A stretch of DNA of 21,898 bases from Pseudomonadota bacterium. GTDB lineage: Bacteria; Pseudomonadota; Gammaproteobacteria; Steroidobacterales; Steroidobacteraceae. The position numbers were made by a program, and so were the translations under genes. Shown here piece after piece: positions 14,572 through 21,898 of the stretch; the first letter of the stretch is position 1; each line of letters begins with the position of its first letter. The notes beneath the pieces were generated by a model that worked only from the letters and a program-made list of their open reading frames with translations, did no database searches and had not been told where the DNA came from. The DNA lies in the NCBI GenBank assembly GCA_021805275.1, contig JAJZFQ010000258.1:1-21898 (forward strand), read 5' to 3'.

Positions 14572-14682
14572 TCGATCTCGGTCCTCGCCCCGGTGCCGCA
14601 GCAGGCGCCGCGGTCGCGGTCCATGGTGCTTTCGATCCAGACGGCGGCGCCGCGCAGGATGCGGTGCCGCGGGAGATGACCC

Positions 14683-16986
14683 GTGAGTTCTATTGGCTTT
14701 TCTCCAGCGGCGCACCGGCGCCGCGCGCAGCCTCGAGTGCAGTCGCTCGCCCTCGGCACGGCCATTGCGCTGCTGGCCGTGCTCGGTGCTCTGCCGGTGC
14801 GCGCCTGGGCTGCCTCTTACGGGGCCATTCGCGGCACGGTCGAGAGCACCCACAACAAGCCGATGGCCGGCGTCGAGGTGACGTTGCGCTCGGCCGCCTC
14901 GGGTCACGTGCTGAGCGGGCATACCGATGCCCACGGCCGCTTCGCGTTCCCGACGGTCTCGATCGGGCACTACCGCCTCACGGTCCGCCGCACTGGGTAC
15001 CAGTCGGTCAGCCAGACGGTGACGGTGGAGGCGGGGTACTTCCCGGCGCCGGTGGTGCACTTGCTCAAAGTGTCGAACCTGAAGCGCATCATCGTGCGCG
15101 CCAGCCGAGTGGCGGTGGTCGCCTCGGTGACGCCGATTACGCTGGTCAGCCAGCAGGACATCGAAAGCACCCCCGGGGCAATCAACGTCAACAGCCTCGC
15201 GATGATCACCGATTACGTGCCGGGCGCCTATGAGGCGCACGACATGCTGCACATCCGCGGCGGCCACCAGGCGAGCTGGCTGATCGACGGGGTGGAGATC
15301 CCCAACACGAACATCGCCGAGAGCCTCGGGCCTGCGATCAACCCGGCGGACATCCAGACCCTAGGGGTCGAGGGCGGCAGCTACAACGCGGATGAGGGCG
15401 ACCGCACGTACGGGGTGTTCAACGTCATTCCGAAGAGCGGCTTCGGCGAGCACAACCAGGCCATGCTCGATGTGTCGGCCGGCAATTTCGGCCAGACCGA
15501 CGACGATCTGAGCGTGGCGAGCCACCATGGGCACTTCGCCTACTATGCGAGCGTCGAGGGCAATCGCAGCAATCTCGGGCTGCAGACGCCGGTTTCCTCG
15601 GTGTTGCACGATCAGTCGCAGGGCTACGGGTTCTTTACCAACCTGCAGTACGTGCCGAGCTCGCACAACGAGCTGCGCTTCGTCGCGCAGCTGCGCCAGG
15701 ACAACTACCAGATCCCGAACTGCAACTACCCGCTCATCGATGATCCGAAGTGCCTCGGGCAGCTCGGCGACACGCAGAAGGAAGCGGACAATTTCGCGCT
15801 GCTGTCCTGGGTGCACACCTTCTCGAGCAACGTGGTGCTGACCAGCTCGCTGATGTATCACTATGAGCGGGCCGCGTATGACGGCAGTGCGAGTGACCTG
15901 CCGCCGGTGACCTTCTTCCACCACAGCTCCCAGTACGAGGGGGGTGAGGAGAATCTGCGCGTGCATGTCACGCGCAATCACCTGGACTTCGGCGTGTTCG
16001 GCTTCGCTCAGCAGGACCAGGCCGACTTCAACCTGGTCCTGCCTAATGGCCCGCCGGCGACGCTGCAGAATCCGACCGGCGGGCTCATCGCCGCCTGGGC
16101 GCAGGACACCTACGACGTGACGGACTGGCTGCACCTGTCTGCCGGGGTGCGCCAGACACACTTCCAGGGGCTGGTGAGCGAGAGCGCTACCGATCCGCGC
16201 TACGGGGCGACGCTGCGCGTGCCGCGGCTGAACTGGGTGCTGAGCGCGTTCTGGGGTGAGTACTACCAGGCGCCGCCGCTGGAGTCGCTTTCCGGGGCAC
16301 TGGTGAACTACGCCGCCGCGCAGGCGAGCCGGTTTCTGCCGCTGCACGGTGAGCGCGACCGGGAGCGCCAGTTCGGCCTGACCATCCCGGTCGGCGGCTG
16401 GAGCATCGCAGCGGACTACTTTGTCACCCAGGCGCAGAACTACTTCGACCACAACCCGATCGGCGCGTCCGACATCTACCTGCCGGTGACCGACCAGGGG
16501 GCGCTCATCAAGGGCACCGAGCTCACCGTGCGCTCACCGCCGTTCTGGCGCTACGGGCAGGTGCACCTCGCCTACTCGAACCAGACGGCGCAGTGCTACG
16601 GGGCGATCAGCGGCGGACTGCTGGTGAGCGGGACGGCCTGCGGGAATTACAGCGCGCTCGATCACGATCAGCGCAACACGCTGAACGTCGGCTACAACGC
16701 CGACCTGCCGGGGCGCTTTTTTGTCGGTACGAACGTGTCGGTCAATTCCGGACTGTCGAACGGGGAGGCCGGCCCGCCGAGCTTCCAGCCGAGCCACCTG
16801 CCGAGCTACGCGATCATCGACCTGACCGTGGGCCGCAATGTCTCGCACGACCTGCAGGTGTCGGTCACGGCGCTGAATCTCACGAACGAGCACCTTCTTA
16901 CCGACAACAGCCTGACCTTCGGCGGGGTGCACTGGAACAATCCCTTCCAGATCTACGCCGAGCTGCGCTACCAGTTCCACTACTGA
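14683..16986 (+). CDS. TonB-dependent outer membrane receptor with N-terminal carboxypeptidase-regulatory-like domain
   Basis: The 767-residue product has a signal peptide (SLALGTAIALLAVLG, cut near RAWA-AS). Next is a carboxypeptidase-regulatory-like beta domain (about 47-125: AIRGTVESTHNKPMAGVEV, DAHGRFAFPTV, YRLTVRRTGY). A plug domain follows (about 140-260), with HDMLHIRGGHQASWLIDGV and IQTLGVEGGSYNADEGDRTY. The rest is a 22-strand barrel ending in the aromatic strand ELRYQFHY. Such receptors import a scarce ligand across the outer membrane with energy from TonB-ExbBD. A possible TonB box is RIIVRAS near residue 131. A disulfide-type pair is visible in NCNYPLIDDPKC. GTG 14683 is supported by GGGAG 8 nt upstream. 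The ligand is unknown; the DUF2946 neighbour makes a metal or metal complex a reasonable guess. Confidence 0.88.
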   Translation: MSSIGFSPAAHRRRAQPRVQSLALGTAIALLAVLGALPVRAWAASYGAIRGTVESTHNKPMAGVEVTLRSAASGHVLSGHTDAHGRFAFPTVSIGHYRLTVRRTGYQSVSQTVTVEAGYFPAPVVHLLKVSNLKRIIVRASRVAVVASVTPITLVSQQDIESTPGAINVNSLAMITDYVPGAYEAHDMLHIRGGHQASWLIDGVEIPNTNIAESLGPAINPADIQTLGVEGGSYNADEGDRTYGVFNVIPKSGFGEHNQAMLDVSAGNFGQTDDDLSVASHHGHFAYYASVEGNRSNLGLQTPVSSVLHDQSQGYGFFTNLQYVPSSHNELRFVAQLRQDNYQIPNCNYPLIDDPKCLGQLGDTQKEADNFALLSWVHTFSSNVVLTSSLMYHYERAAYDGSASDLPPVTFFHHSSQYEGGEENLRVHVTRNHLDFGVFGFAQQDQADFNLVLPNGPPATLQNPTGGLIAAWAQDTYDVTDWLHLSAGVRQTHFQGLVSESATDPRYGATLRVPRLNWVLSAFWGEYYQAPPLESLSGALVNYAAAQASRFLPLHGERDRERQFGLTIPVGGWSIAADYFVTQAQNYFDHNPIGASDIYLPVTDQGALIKGTELTVRSPPFWRYGQVHLAYSNQTAQCYGAISGGLLVSGTACGNYSALDHDQRNTLNVGYNADLPGRFFVGTNVSVNSGLSNGEAGPPSFQPSHLPSYAIIDLTVGRNVSHDLQVSVTALNLTNEHLLTDNSLTFGGVHWNNPFQIYAELRYQFHY

Positions 16987-16993
16987 ACAGGCC

Positions 16994-17015
16994 CGGCCGC
17001 CAGGGACGGCGGCCG
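16994..17015 (+). terminator. Hairpin after the TonB-dependent receptor gene
   Basis: CGGCCGCC (16994-17001) pairs with GGCGGCCG (17008-17015) over the 6-nt loop AGGGAC, 7 bp after the stop codon. A second compact hairpin (CCGGCG/CGCCGG, 17079-17095) lies further on. No U-tract is seen; placement supports a terminator. Confidence 0.5.
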
Positions 17016-17188
17016 CGCCAAGGCGGCTCCCGATGCGCTCGCCCGGCCGCCCGATACGGCCGCGGATGCGCTGTAGCGCCGGCGCGACGCGCCGGATGAC
17101 TGTCCTGTGACCTCGGACACGCCCGCGCCAAGGGTGAGGACCGATCATCTGCAGTGGCGGTCTTCAAGCCGGCCTGGGATCAGCCGAA

Positions 17189-20100
17189 GTGTTCGCCCTC
17201 GTCGTACCCACCCTCTACGTCCTCGCCGGCGCGATGGCCTGTGCGACGGTGCACATTCTATCGGCCTCCCCGCCGCGTTCCCGGCAGGCGGCGCTGCGCG
17301 CCTTTGCGCTGATGGACCTGGCCGCGGCGCTCGCTGCGATGGCCAGCGCCAGCTTCCTGCACGCGAGCGACGCGCAGGCGTACCTGCGCGAGCTGAAATT
17401 CAACATCGACTGCATCGTCGTTGCCACCTGGGCGGTGGTTCTGTTCGTCGCGCTGTACGTGGGGCATACCGGGCGACGGGCGCGCGCGGTGCTGAGCGCT
17501 TACGGTGTGCTGTGCCTGGCGCTGATCGTGGCCAACGAACTGCTGCCCGCTGGCCTGCAATACCGCCGGTTCATCGGACTCGGGGCGGTGCGGATGCCCT
17601 GGGGCGAGGTGCTGGTCCAGGGCATCGGCAGCAACGGTCCGGCGACGTTCCTCGCCGCCGCGATCATCTATGCCATGCTGCCGTACACGATCGGCGCGCT
17701 GTGGCAGCACTACCGGCGCACCGGCGAGCCGGGCACGAAGTGGCTGCTGATCGCTCAGCTCGCCTTCGCGCCGCTGGCCGTGATCGGATTGCTGGTGCGC
17801 CTCTCGGTGCTGCACGGGTTCGAGCCCGGGCCGATCGGCTTTCTGCTCCTGACGGCCGCGATGAGCGTCGCGCTGGTGTGGGAGACTCAGCGCACGCTGC
17901 GCCTCTCCGAGCAGCGCTTCCGGGTGCTGTTCGAGCGCGCGCCAGCGGCGATGCTGGCCGTGGAGCCGCACGAGGGGCGCATCCTTCAGGCGAATGCCGT
18001 GGCGCGCGCGCTCAGCGGCTACGATGCCGAGGAACTAGCCGGTAAGACCTTCGCCGATCTCACCGCCGCCCCGGACCTGCCGCAGGCGATGCGCAGCTTC
18101 GTCGAGCTCGCCGAGGGCCATCTCGATGAGCGGCGGGTGGAGTGGGGCCTGGTGGCCAAGGACGGACAGGTCCGCCTGACCGACTGCGCGGTGTCCATTC
18201 AGCGCGACCCCTCCGGCCGGGTCGTCAGTCTCATCGCTGCGCTGATCGACATCACCGAGCGGCGGCGCATCGAGGCGGCCCTGCAGCGCGAGAGCGACAA
18301 GAGTCTGGTCTTCCTGCGCAACGCCAGCGACGGCATCCACATCTTCGATATGGACGGCTACGTGATCGAAGCAAGCGACTCGTTCTGCGAGATGCTCGGC
18401 TATCGGCGCGAAGAGGTCATCGGGATGCACGTCACCCAGTGGGACGCGCGCTTCACGAATGAGGAAATCGAGGCGCGGCTGCGCGGTCGGTTCGCGCGCC
18501 AGGAGCGCGCCGTGTTCGAGACGCTGCATCGCCGGCGCGACGGCTCGGTGTTCGAGGCGGAAGTCAGCTCGATGGCGCTGCTGCTCGATGGCGTGCCGGT
18601 GCTGTTCAACTCCTCGCGCAACATCGCCGATCGCAAGCAGGCCGAGACGCGACTGCGCGAGAGCGAGGTGCGCCTGCGCACGCTGTTTGAGCAGTCGCCG
18701 GTGGCGATTTCATTCAGCCGCGGCGGCACGACGCTGGATGCGAACGCGCGCTACGTGGAGATGTTCGGCTACGCCAGCGCTGGGGAGGTGCGCGGCACGG
18801 CCTATCTCAGCCGCATCGCGCCGGCGGCGCGCGATGCGGTGAGCCAGATCCTCGAGCGCCGTCACGCCGGGCTCGCCGCGCCGGACGAGTACGAGACCAT
18901 CGGGCTGCGCCAGGACGGCAGCGAGTTTCCACTGTTCGTCAGCGCGCGGCGCATCGAGGTGGTCGACGGTCCGCTGACGGTGGCCTGCATGCTGGATTTC
19001 ACCGAGCGCAAGCAGTTTGAGGAGCGCATCCGGCAACTCGCCTTCTTCGATCATCTGACGCGCCTGCCGAACCGCGAACTGCTCCAGGATCGGCTGCGCC
19101 AGGCGATCGCCGCCAGCACGCGCGCCGCGCGGCACGGAGCGCTGCTGCTGTTCGGGCTCGATAACTTCAAGAGTGTCAATGAAACGCTCGGCCATTCCGC
19201 CGGCGATGCGCTGCTGCAGCAGGTGGGGGCGCGGATCGCCGCCGAGGTGCGCGACGGCGACACCGTCGCGCGTATGGGCGGCGATGAGTTCATGGTGGTA
19301 CTGGAGGACCTCGGTGGCCAGCCATGGGCTGCGGCCGCGCAGGCCGAGATCTTCGGCCTGAGGATCCTGCAGTCGCTCTCGGCGCCCTACGGTCCGTTCG
19401 CCGAGCACGTGCATGTCAGCTGCAGCGCCGGGGCGACGCTGCTGCCCGGACGGATCCTGAGTGCACAGGACCTGATCCAGCAGGCCGACATCGCCCTGAA
19501 CCAAGCGAAGACCGCAGGACGGGGGCGGATGCGCTTCTTCGATCCGCGCATGCAGCAGCTGGTCAGCTCGCGCGTAGCCCTCGAGGGCGAGCTTCGCCGC
19601 GCGGTGACGGCCGGACAGTTTGTGCTGCACTACCAGCCGCAGGTGGACCAGGCGGGCGCCCTGATCGGTGTCGAGGCGTTGCTGCGCTGGGATCACCCGG
19701 TGCGCGGTCTGGTGCTGCCGGGGGAGTTCATCGGGCTTGCCGAGGAGACGCAGATGATTCTGCCGATCGGCGAGTGGGTGCTGGATCAGGCCTGCGCGCA
19801 GCTGGCCGCTTGGGCAGGGGCCGAACACACACGGGCCCTCACGCTCGCGGTCAATGTCAGCCCGCTGCAGTTCCAGCAGCCGCAGTTCGCCGCCCAGGTC
19901 CGTAGCGCGATCGAGCGGCACAGCAGCGATGCTCGGCTGCTGAAGCTCGAGCTCACCGAGACGATGCTGCAGGGTGACCTGCAGCGCACCATCCTCACCA
20001 TGCGTGCGCTGAAGGACGAGGGCGTGCAGTTCTCACTTGATGATTTCGGCACTGGCTACTCCTCGCTGCAGTACTTGAAGCGCCTGCCGCTCGATCAGCT

Positions 20101-20323
20101 GAAGATCGACCAGACCTTCGTGCGCGAGATCGTCACGGATGCGAACGATAAGGCCATCGTGGTCACCATCATCGCCATCGCTGGGCACCTGGGCCTCGAT
20201 GTGATCGCCGAGGGGGTCGAGACGCCCGAGCAGCTCGAGGTGTTGCGCGAGTGCGGCTGCGAGCGCTTTCAGGGGTATCTGTTCGGCCGGCCGGACGCGG
20301 CGGAGCGGCTGTTTTCCCCCTGA
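17189..20323 (+). CDS. Membrane c-di-GMP protein: 7TM, three PAS, altered GGDEF, intact EAL
   Basis: The 1044-residue product has seven predicted transmembrane helices (1-240), then three PAS-type sensor domains (about 245-360, 370-490, 490-610), a GGDEF domain (about 615-775) and an EAL domain (about 790-1040). GGDEF domains make c-di-GMP and EAL domains cleave it. The GGDEF signature (697-701) and the inhibitory I-site RDGD (688-691) are present. However, the usual DLDNFK motif reads GLDNFK (656-661), so the first metal-binding Asp is Gly. The EAL domain keeps all expected catalytic residues: E829 (EALLRW), N889 (NVSPLQF), E924 (ELTE), D951-D952 (DDFGTG), K972 (LKID), E1011 (AEGVE) and the Gln of FQGYLFGRP. 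Net phosphodiesterase activity is therefore likely (inference). The GTG start has only a weak ribosome site; the first helix begins there. The signal sensed is unknown. Confidence 0.92.
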   Translation: MFALVVPTLYVLAGAMACATVHILSASPPRSRQAALRAFALMDLAAALAAMASASFLHASDAQAYLRELKFNIDCIVVATWAVVLFVALYVGHTGRRARAVLSAYGVLCLALIVANELLPAGLQYRRFIGLGAVRMPWGEVLVQGIGSNGPATFLAAAIIYAMLPYTIGALWQHYRRTGEPGTKWLLIAQLAFAPLAVIGLLVRLSVLHGFEPGPIGFLLLTAAMSVALVWETQRTLRLSEQRFRVLFERAPAAMLAVEPHEGRILQANAVARALSGYDAEELAGKTFADLTAAPDLPQAMRSFVELAEGHLDERRVEWGLVAKDGQVRLTDCAVSIQRDPSGRVVSLIAALIDITERRRIEAALQRESDKSLVFLRNASDGIHIFDMDGYVIEASDSFCEMLGYRREEVIGMHVTQWDARFTNEEIEARLRGRFARQERAVFETLHRRRDGSVFEAEVSSMALLLDGVPVLFNSSRNIADRKQAETRLRESEVRLRTLFEQSPVAISFSRGGTTLDANARYVEMFGYASAGEVRGTAYLSRIAPAARDAVSQILERRHAGLAAPDEYETIGLRQDGSEFPLFVSARRIEVVDGPLTVACMLDFTERKQFEERIRQLAFFDHLTRLPNRELLQDRLRQAIAASTRAARHGALLLFGLDNFKSVNETLGHSAGDALLQQVGARIAAEVRDGDTVARMGGDEFMVVLEDLGGQPWAAAAQAEIFGLRILQSLSAPYGPFAEHVHVSCSAGATLLPGRILSAQDLIQQADIALNQAKTAGRGRMRFFDPRMQQLVSSRVALEGELRRAVTAGQFVLHYQPQVDQAGALIGVEALLRWDHPVRGLVLPGEFIGLAEETQMILPIGEWVLDQACAQLAAWAGAEHTRALTLAVNVSPLQFQQPQFAAQVRSAIERHSSDARLLKLELTETMLQGDLQRTILTMRALKDEGVQFSLDDFGTGYSSLQYLKRLPLDQLKIDQTFVREIVTDANDKAIVVTIIAIAGHLGLDVIAEGVETPEQLEVLRECGCERFQGYLFGRPDAAERLFSP

Positions 20324-20333
20324 GCTGCGCGCG

Positions 20334-21080
20334 CTAGATCTCGATCCGCGCGAAGCGCCAGGCGCCGAGCGCGGTGAGCGCCACGGCGAGCACGGCCATC
20401 ACGGCGAGGTCGAGCAGCGTGCTGAAGTGGCCGCGCGCGATCAGCGCCCCCCGCAGGCCATCGACGCCGTAGGTGAGCGGGTCGATCCGGGTGAGCACGA
20501 CGAGAAAGCCAGGCAGGTGATCGAGCGGAAACAGTGCGCTCGAGAGGAAGAAGATCGGCATCACGAGCAGGTTCATCACCATCTGAAAGCCCTGCATGTC
20601 CCGTAGCGTCGAGCCGACGGTGGTGCCGACGGCGGTGAATACCACAGCGATGAGCGCGAGGAATGCGAAGGCGAGGGGCAGTCCGGACGCCTCGGCTGGG
20701 CGAAAGCCCGCCACCACCGCGACTGCCGCCACGAGCAGCCCCTGGATCAGGGCAGTGGTCGCCGCCCCGCAGGTCCGTCCGATCATGATGTGCAGGCGCG
20801 GGACCGGGGCCACCAGGGTCTCCTTCAGAAAGCCGAACTGCCGGTCCCAGATCAGCTGAATGCCGGAGAACAGCGAGGAAAACAGCACCGTCATCGCGAT
20901 CACGCCCGGCGCCACGAACTCGAGGTAGTTGCCCTCTCCGCCGCGACGGAACACCGGGGAGAGCCCGTAGCCGAGGGCGATCAGGTAGAGCAGCGGCTGG
21001 CCCAGGGAGGCGATAAGCTGGACCCGGGAGCGCGCGTAGCGCTTCAGCTCGCGCAGCCACAAGACATAGATTGCGCCCAT
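20334..21080 (-). CDS. ABC-2 type transporter permease
   Basis: The 248-residue product has six hydrophobic segments and the layout of ABC-2 permeases of the DrrB/NodJ type, which form the membrane part of exporters for drugs, polysaccharides or lipids. Seen: WLRELKRYARSRVQLIASLGQPLLYLIALGYGLSP (coupling-helix region and TM1), FVAPGVIAMTVLFSS, FLKETLVAPVPRLHIMIGRT (a conserved cytoplasmic loop), GFQMVMNLLVMPIFFLSSALFPLDHLP (the ABC-2 signature region) and DPLTYGVDGLRG. ATG 21080 lies 10 bp after the ATPase stop with AGGG just upstream, so both are made from one transcript. Its stop is 10 bp from the stop of the converging c-di-GMP gene. The cargo is unknown. Confidence 0.92.
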   Translation of the reverse strand: MGAIYVLWLRELKRYARSRVQLIASLGQPLLYLIALGYGLSPVFRRGGEGNYLEFVAPGVIAMTVLFSSLFSGIQLIWDRQFGFLKETLVAPVPRLHIMIGRTCGAATTALIQGLLVAAVAVVAGFRPAEASGLPLAFAFLALIAVVFTAVGTTVGSTLRDMQGFQMVMNLLVMPIFFLSSALFPLDHLPGFLVVLTRIDPLTYGVDGLRGALIARGHFSTLLDLAVMAVLAVALTALGAWRFARIEI

Positions 21081-21090
21081 GCGGCGGCCC

Positions 21091-21879
21091 TCAGCGTCCG
21101 CGCCAGGCGCGCACGGCGCGGCGCATCTGGTCGGAGGCGTCCGCGACTTCCTCGCGGATCGCCGTGCCGGTGAGGGCGAGGAACGCCTCCTCGAGCGTCG
21201 CGGTCCCGGTCTGGGCTTTCAGCTCCGCGGAGGTGCCGAGCGAGACAATCCGCCCGTGATCGATAATGGCAATCCGCCCGGCGACGCGGTCGGCCTCGTC
21301 CATGTAGTGAGTGGTGAGGAACACGGTCACCCCCTCGTCCTGGTTCAGCTGCTTCACATGCGCCCAGAGCTGGTTGCGGCTCTGCGGGTCGAGGCCGAGC
21401 GTTGGCTCGTCGAGAAATAGTATGCGTGGGGTGTGCAGCAGGCCGCGGGCGATCTCGAGCCTGCGCATCATGCCGCCGGAGTACTGCTTGACGAGTTCGC
21501 GCCGCCGCTCCCACAGGCCGAACAGCTCGAGCAGCCGCTGCATGCGCTCGCGGCGCACCTTGCGCGGCACGTGGTAGAGCGCCCCGTGCAGGTCGAGGTT
21601 CTCCCAGGCCGAAAGGTTCTGATCGAGGCTCGGGTCCTGGAAGACGATGCCGATGCGCTGGCGCACGGCGGTGGGTTCGCGTGTGGGGTCGAGGCCGTCG
21701 ATGCGCACACGGCCCGAGGTCGGCGGCAGCAGCGTCGTCAGGATCTTGATGGTCGTCGTCTTGCCGGCGCCGTTGGGTCCGAGGAAGGCGAAGATCTCGC
21801 CCCGCTCGACCTGGAACGAGATGTCGTGCACGGCAACGAACTCGCCGAACTTGCGTGTCAGGTTCTGCACGTCAATCAT
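21091..21879 (-). CDS. ABC transporter ATP-binding protein (DrrA/CcmA-like exporter ATPase)
   Basis: The 262-residue product is the nucleotide-binding subunit paired with the permease downstream. Seen: Walker A GPNGAGKTTTIK (about 34-45), Q-loop VFQDPSLDQNLSAWENL, signature YSGGMMRRLEIARGL, Walker B RILFLDEPTLGLDP, H-loop LTTHYMDEAD and the short C-terminal part LGTSAELKAQTG found in DrrA-type ATPases. It powers export by the ABC-2 permease. ATG 21879 has GGGAGG 9 nt upstream, so the gene is complete within the window. The promoter lies beyond the right edge unless the last 19 bp contain part of it. Confidence 0.94.
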   Translation of the reverse strand: MIDVQNLTRKFGEFVAVHDISFQVERGEIFAFLGPNGAGKTTTIKILTTLLPPTSGRVRIDGLDPTREPTAVRQRIGIVFQDPSLDQNLSAWENLDLHGALYHVPRKVRRERMQRLLELFGLWERRRELVKQYSGGMMRRLEIARGLLHTPRILFLDEPTLGLDPQSRNQLWAHVKQLNQDEGVTVFLTTHYMDEADRVAGRIAIIDHGRIVSLGTSAELKAQTGTATLEEAFLALTGTAIREEVADASDQMRRAVRAWRGR

Positions 21880-21898
21880 GCCGGCGAGCCTCCCTGGA

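Noticed and set aside
1..21898. tRNA, rRNA, CRISPR arrays, insertion sequences, integrases
   Set aside because: No T-loop-like GGTTCGAAT sequences with matching arms, no rRNA segments, no regularly spaced direct repeats and no transposase or recombinase motifs were seen on either strand.

Overview
This window is GC-rich DNA (roughly two thirds G+C by eye) packed with protein-coding genes whose third codon positions are strongly G/C-biased. Signal peptides, a lipoprotein, an OmpW-type porin, a TonB-dependent receptor, a MetX-type acyltransferase and CFA synthase point to a Gram-negative bacterium. A gammaproteobacterium of the Xanthomonadales/Nevskiales type is my best guess, but this is inference; no rRNA or tRNA is present to settle it. 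I see no insertion sequence, phage gene, CRISPR array or integrase, so most of the window reads as ordinary chromosome.

Layout. 1-1000 (minus): a MetX-like homoserine acyltransferase cut by the window edge, preceded by the fluoride channel gene crcB/fluC. 1001-1712: about 0.7 kb without a convincing gene, with a locally AT-richer stretch and several short inverted repeats. 1713-2207 (plus): a small secreted protein of unknown function. 2208-3137: a poorly coding stretch with two 49-codon minus-strand ORFs. They lie in one reading frame, separated by an in-frame TGA, and look like a decayed gene. 3138-6320 (minus): a 1060-residue secreted Asp-box (BNR/sortilin-like) beta-propeller protein with a strong hairpin after its stop.

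6539-9286 (plus): a CFA-family lipid methyltransferase, tightly followed by a geranylgeranyl-reductase-type flavoprotein, then a YciI-like small protein. The first two look translationally coupled and may modify the same lipid chains. 9355-11481 (plus): an exported M3 peptidyl-dipeptidase (Dcp). 11666-13969 (plus): a lipoprotein alpha/beta hydrolase with an OmpW-family outer membrane protein, closed by a hairpin. 14200-16986 (plus): a DUF2946-like small membrane protein followed by a TonB-dependent receptor, a plausible metal or small-ligand uptake unit, again closed by a hairpin.

17189-20323 (plus): a 7TM-PAS-PAS-PAS-GGDEF-EAL c-di-GMP protein. Its GGDEF motif is intact, but the metal-binding aspartate is replaced by glycine, while the EAL site looks complete. 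20334-21879 (minus): an ABC-2 exporter (ATPase then permease), converging on the c-di-GMP gene with only about 10 bp between stop codons.

No single new defence or mobile system is evident. The most interesting items are the methyltransferase-flavoprotein pair, the altered GGDEF domain, the DUF2946-TonB receptor unit, the hydrolase-OmpW pair and the interrupted reading frame near 2.7-3.0 kb.
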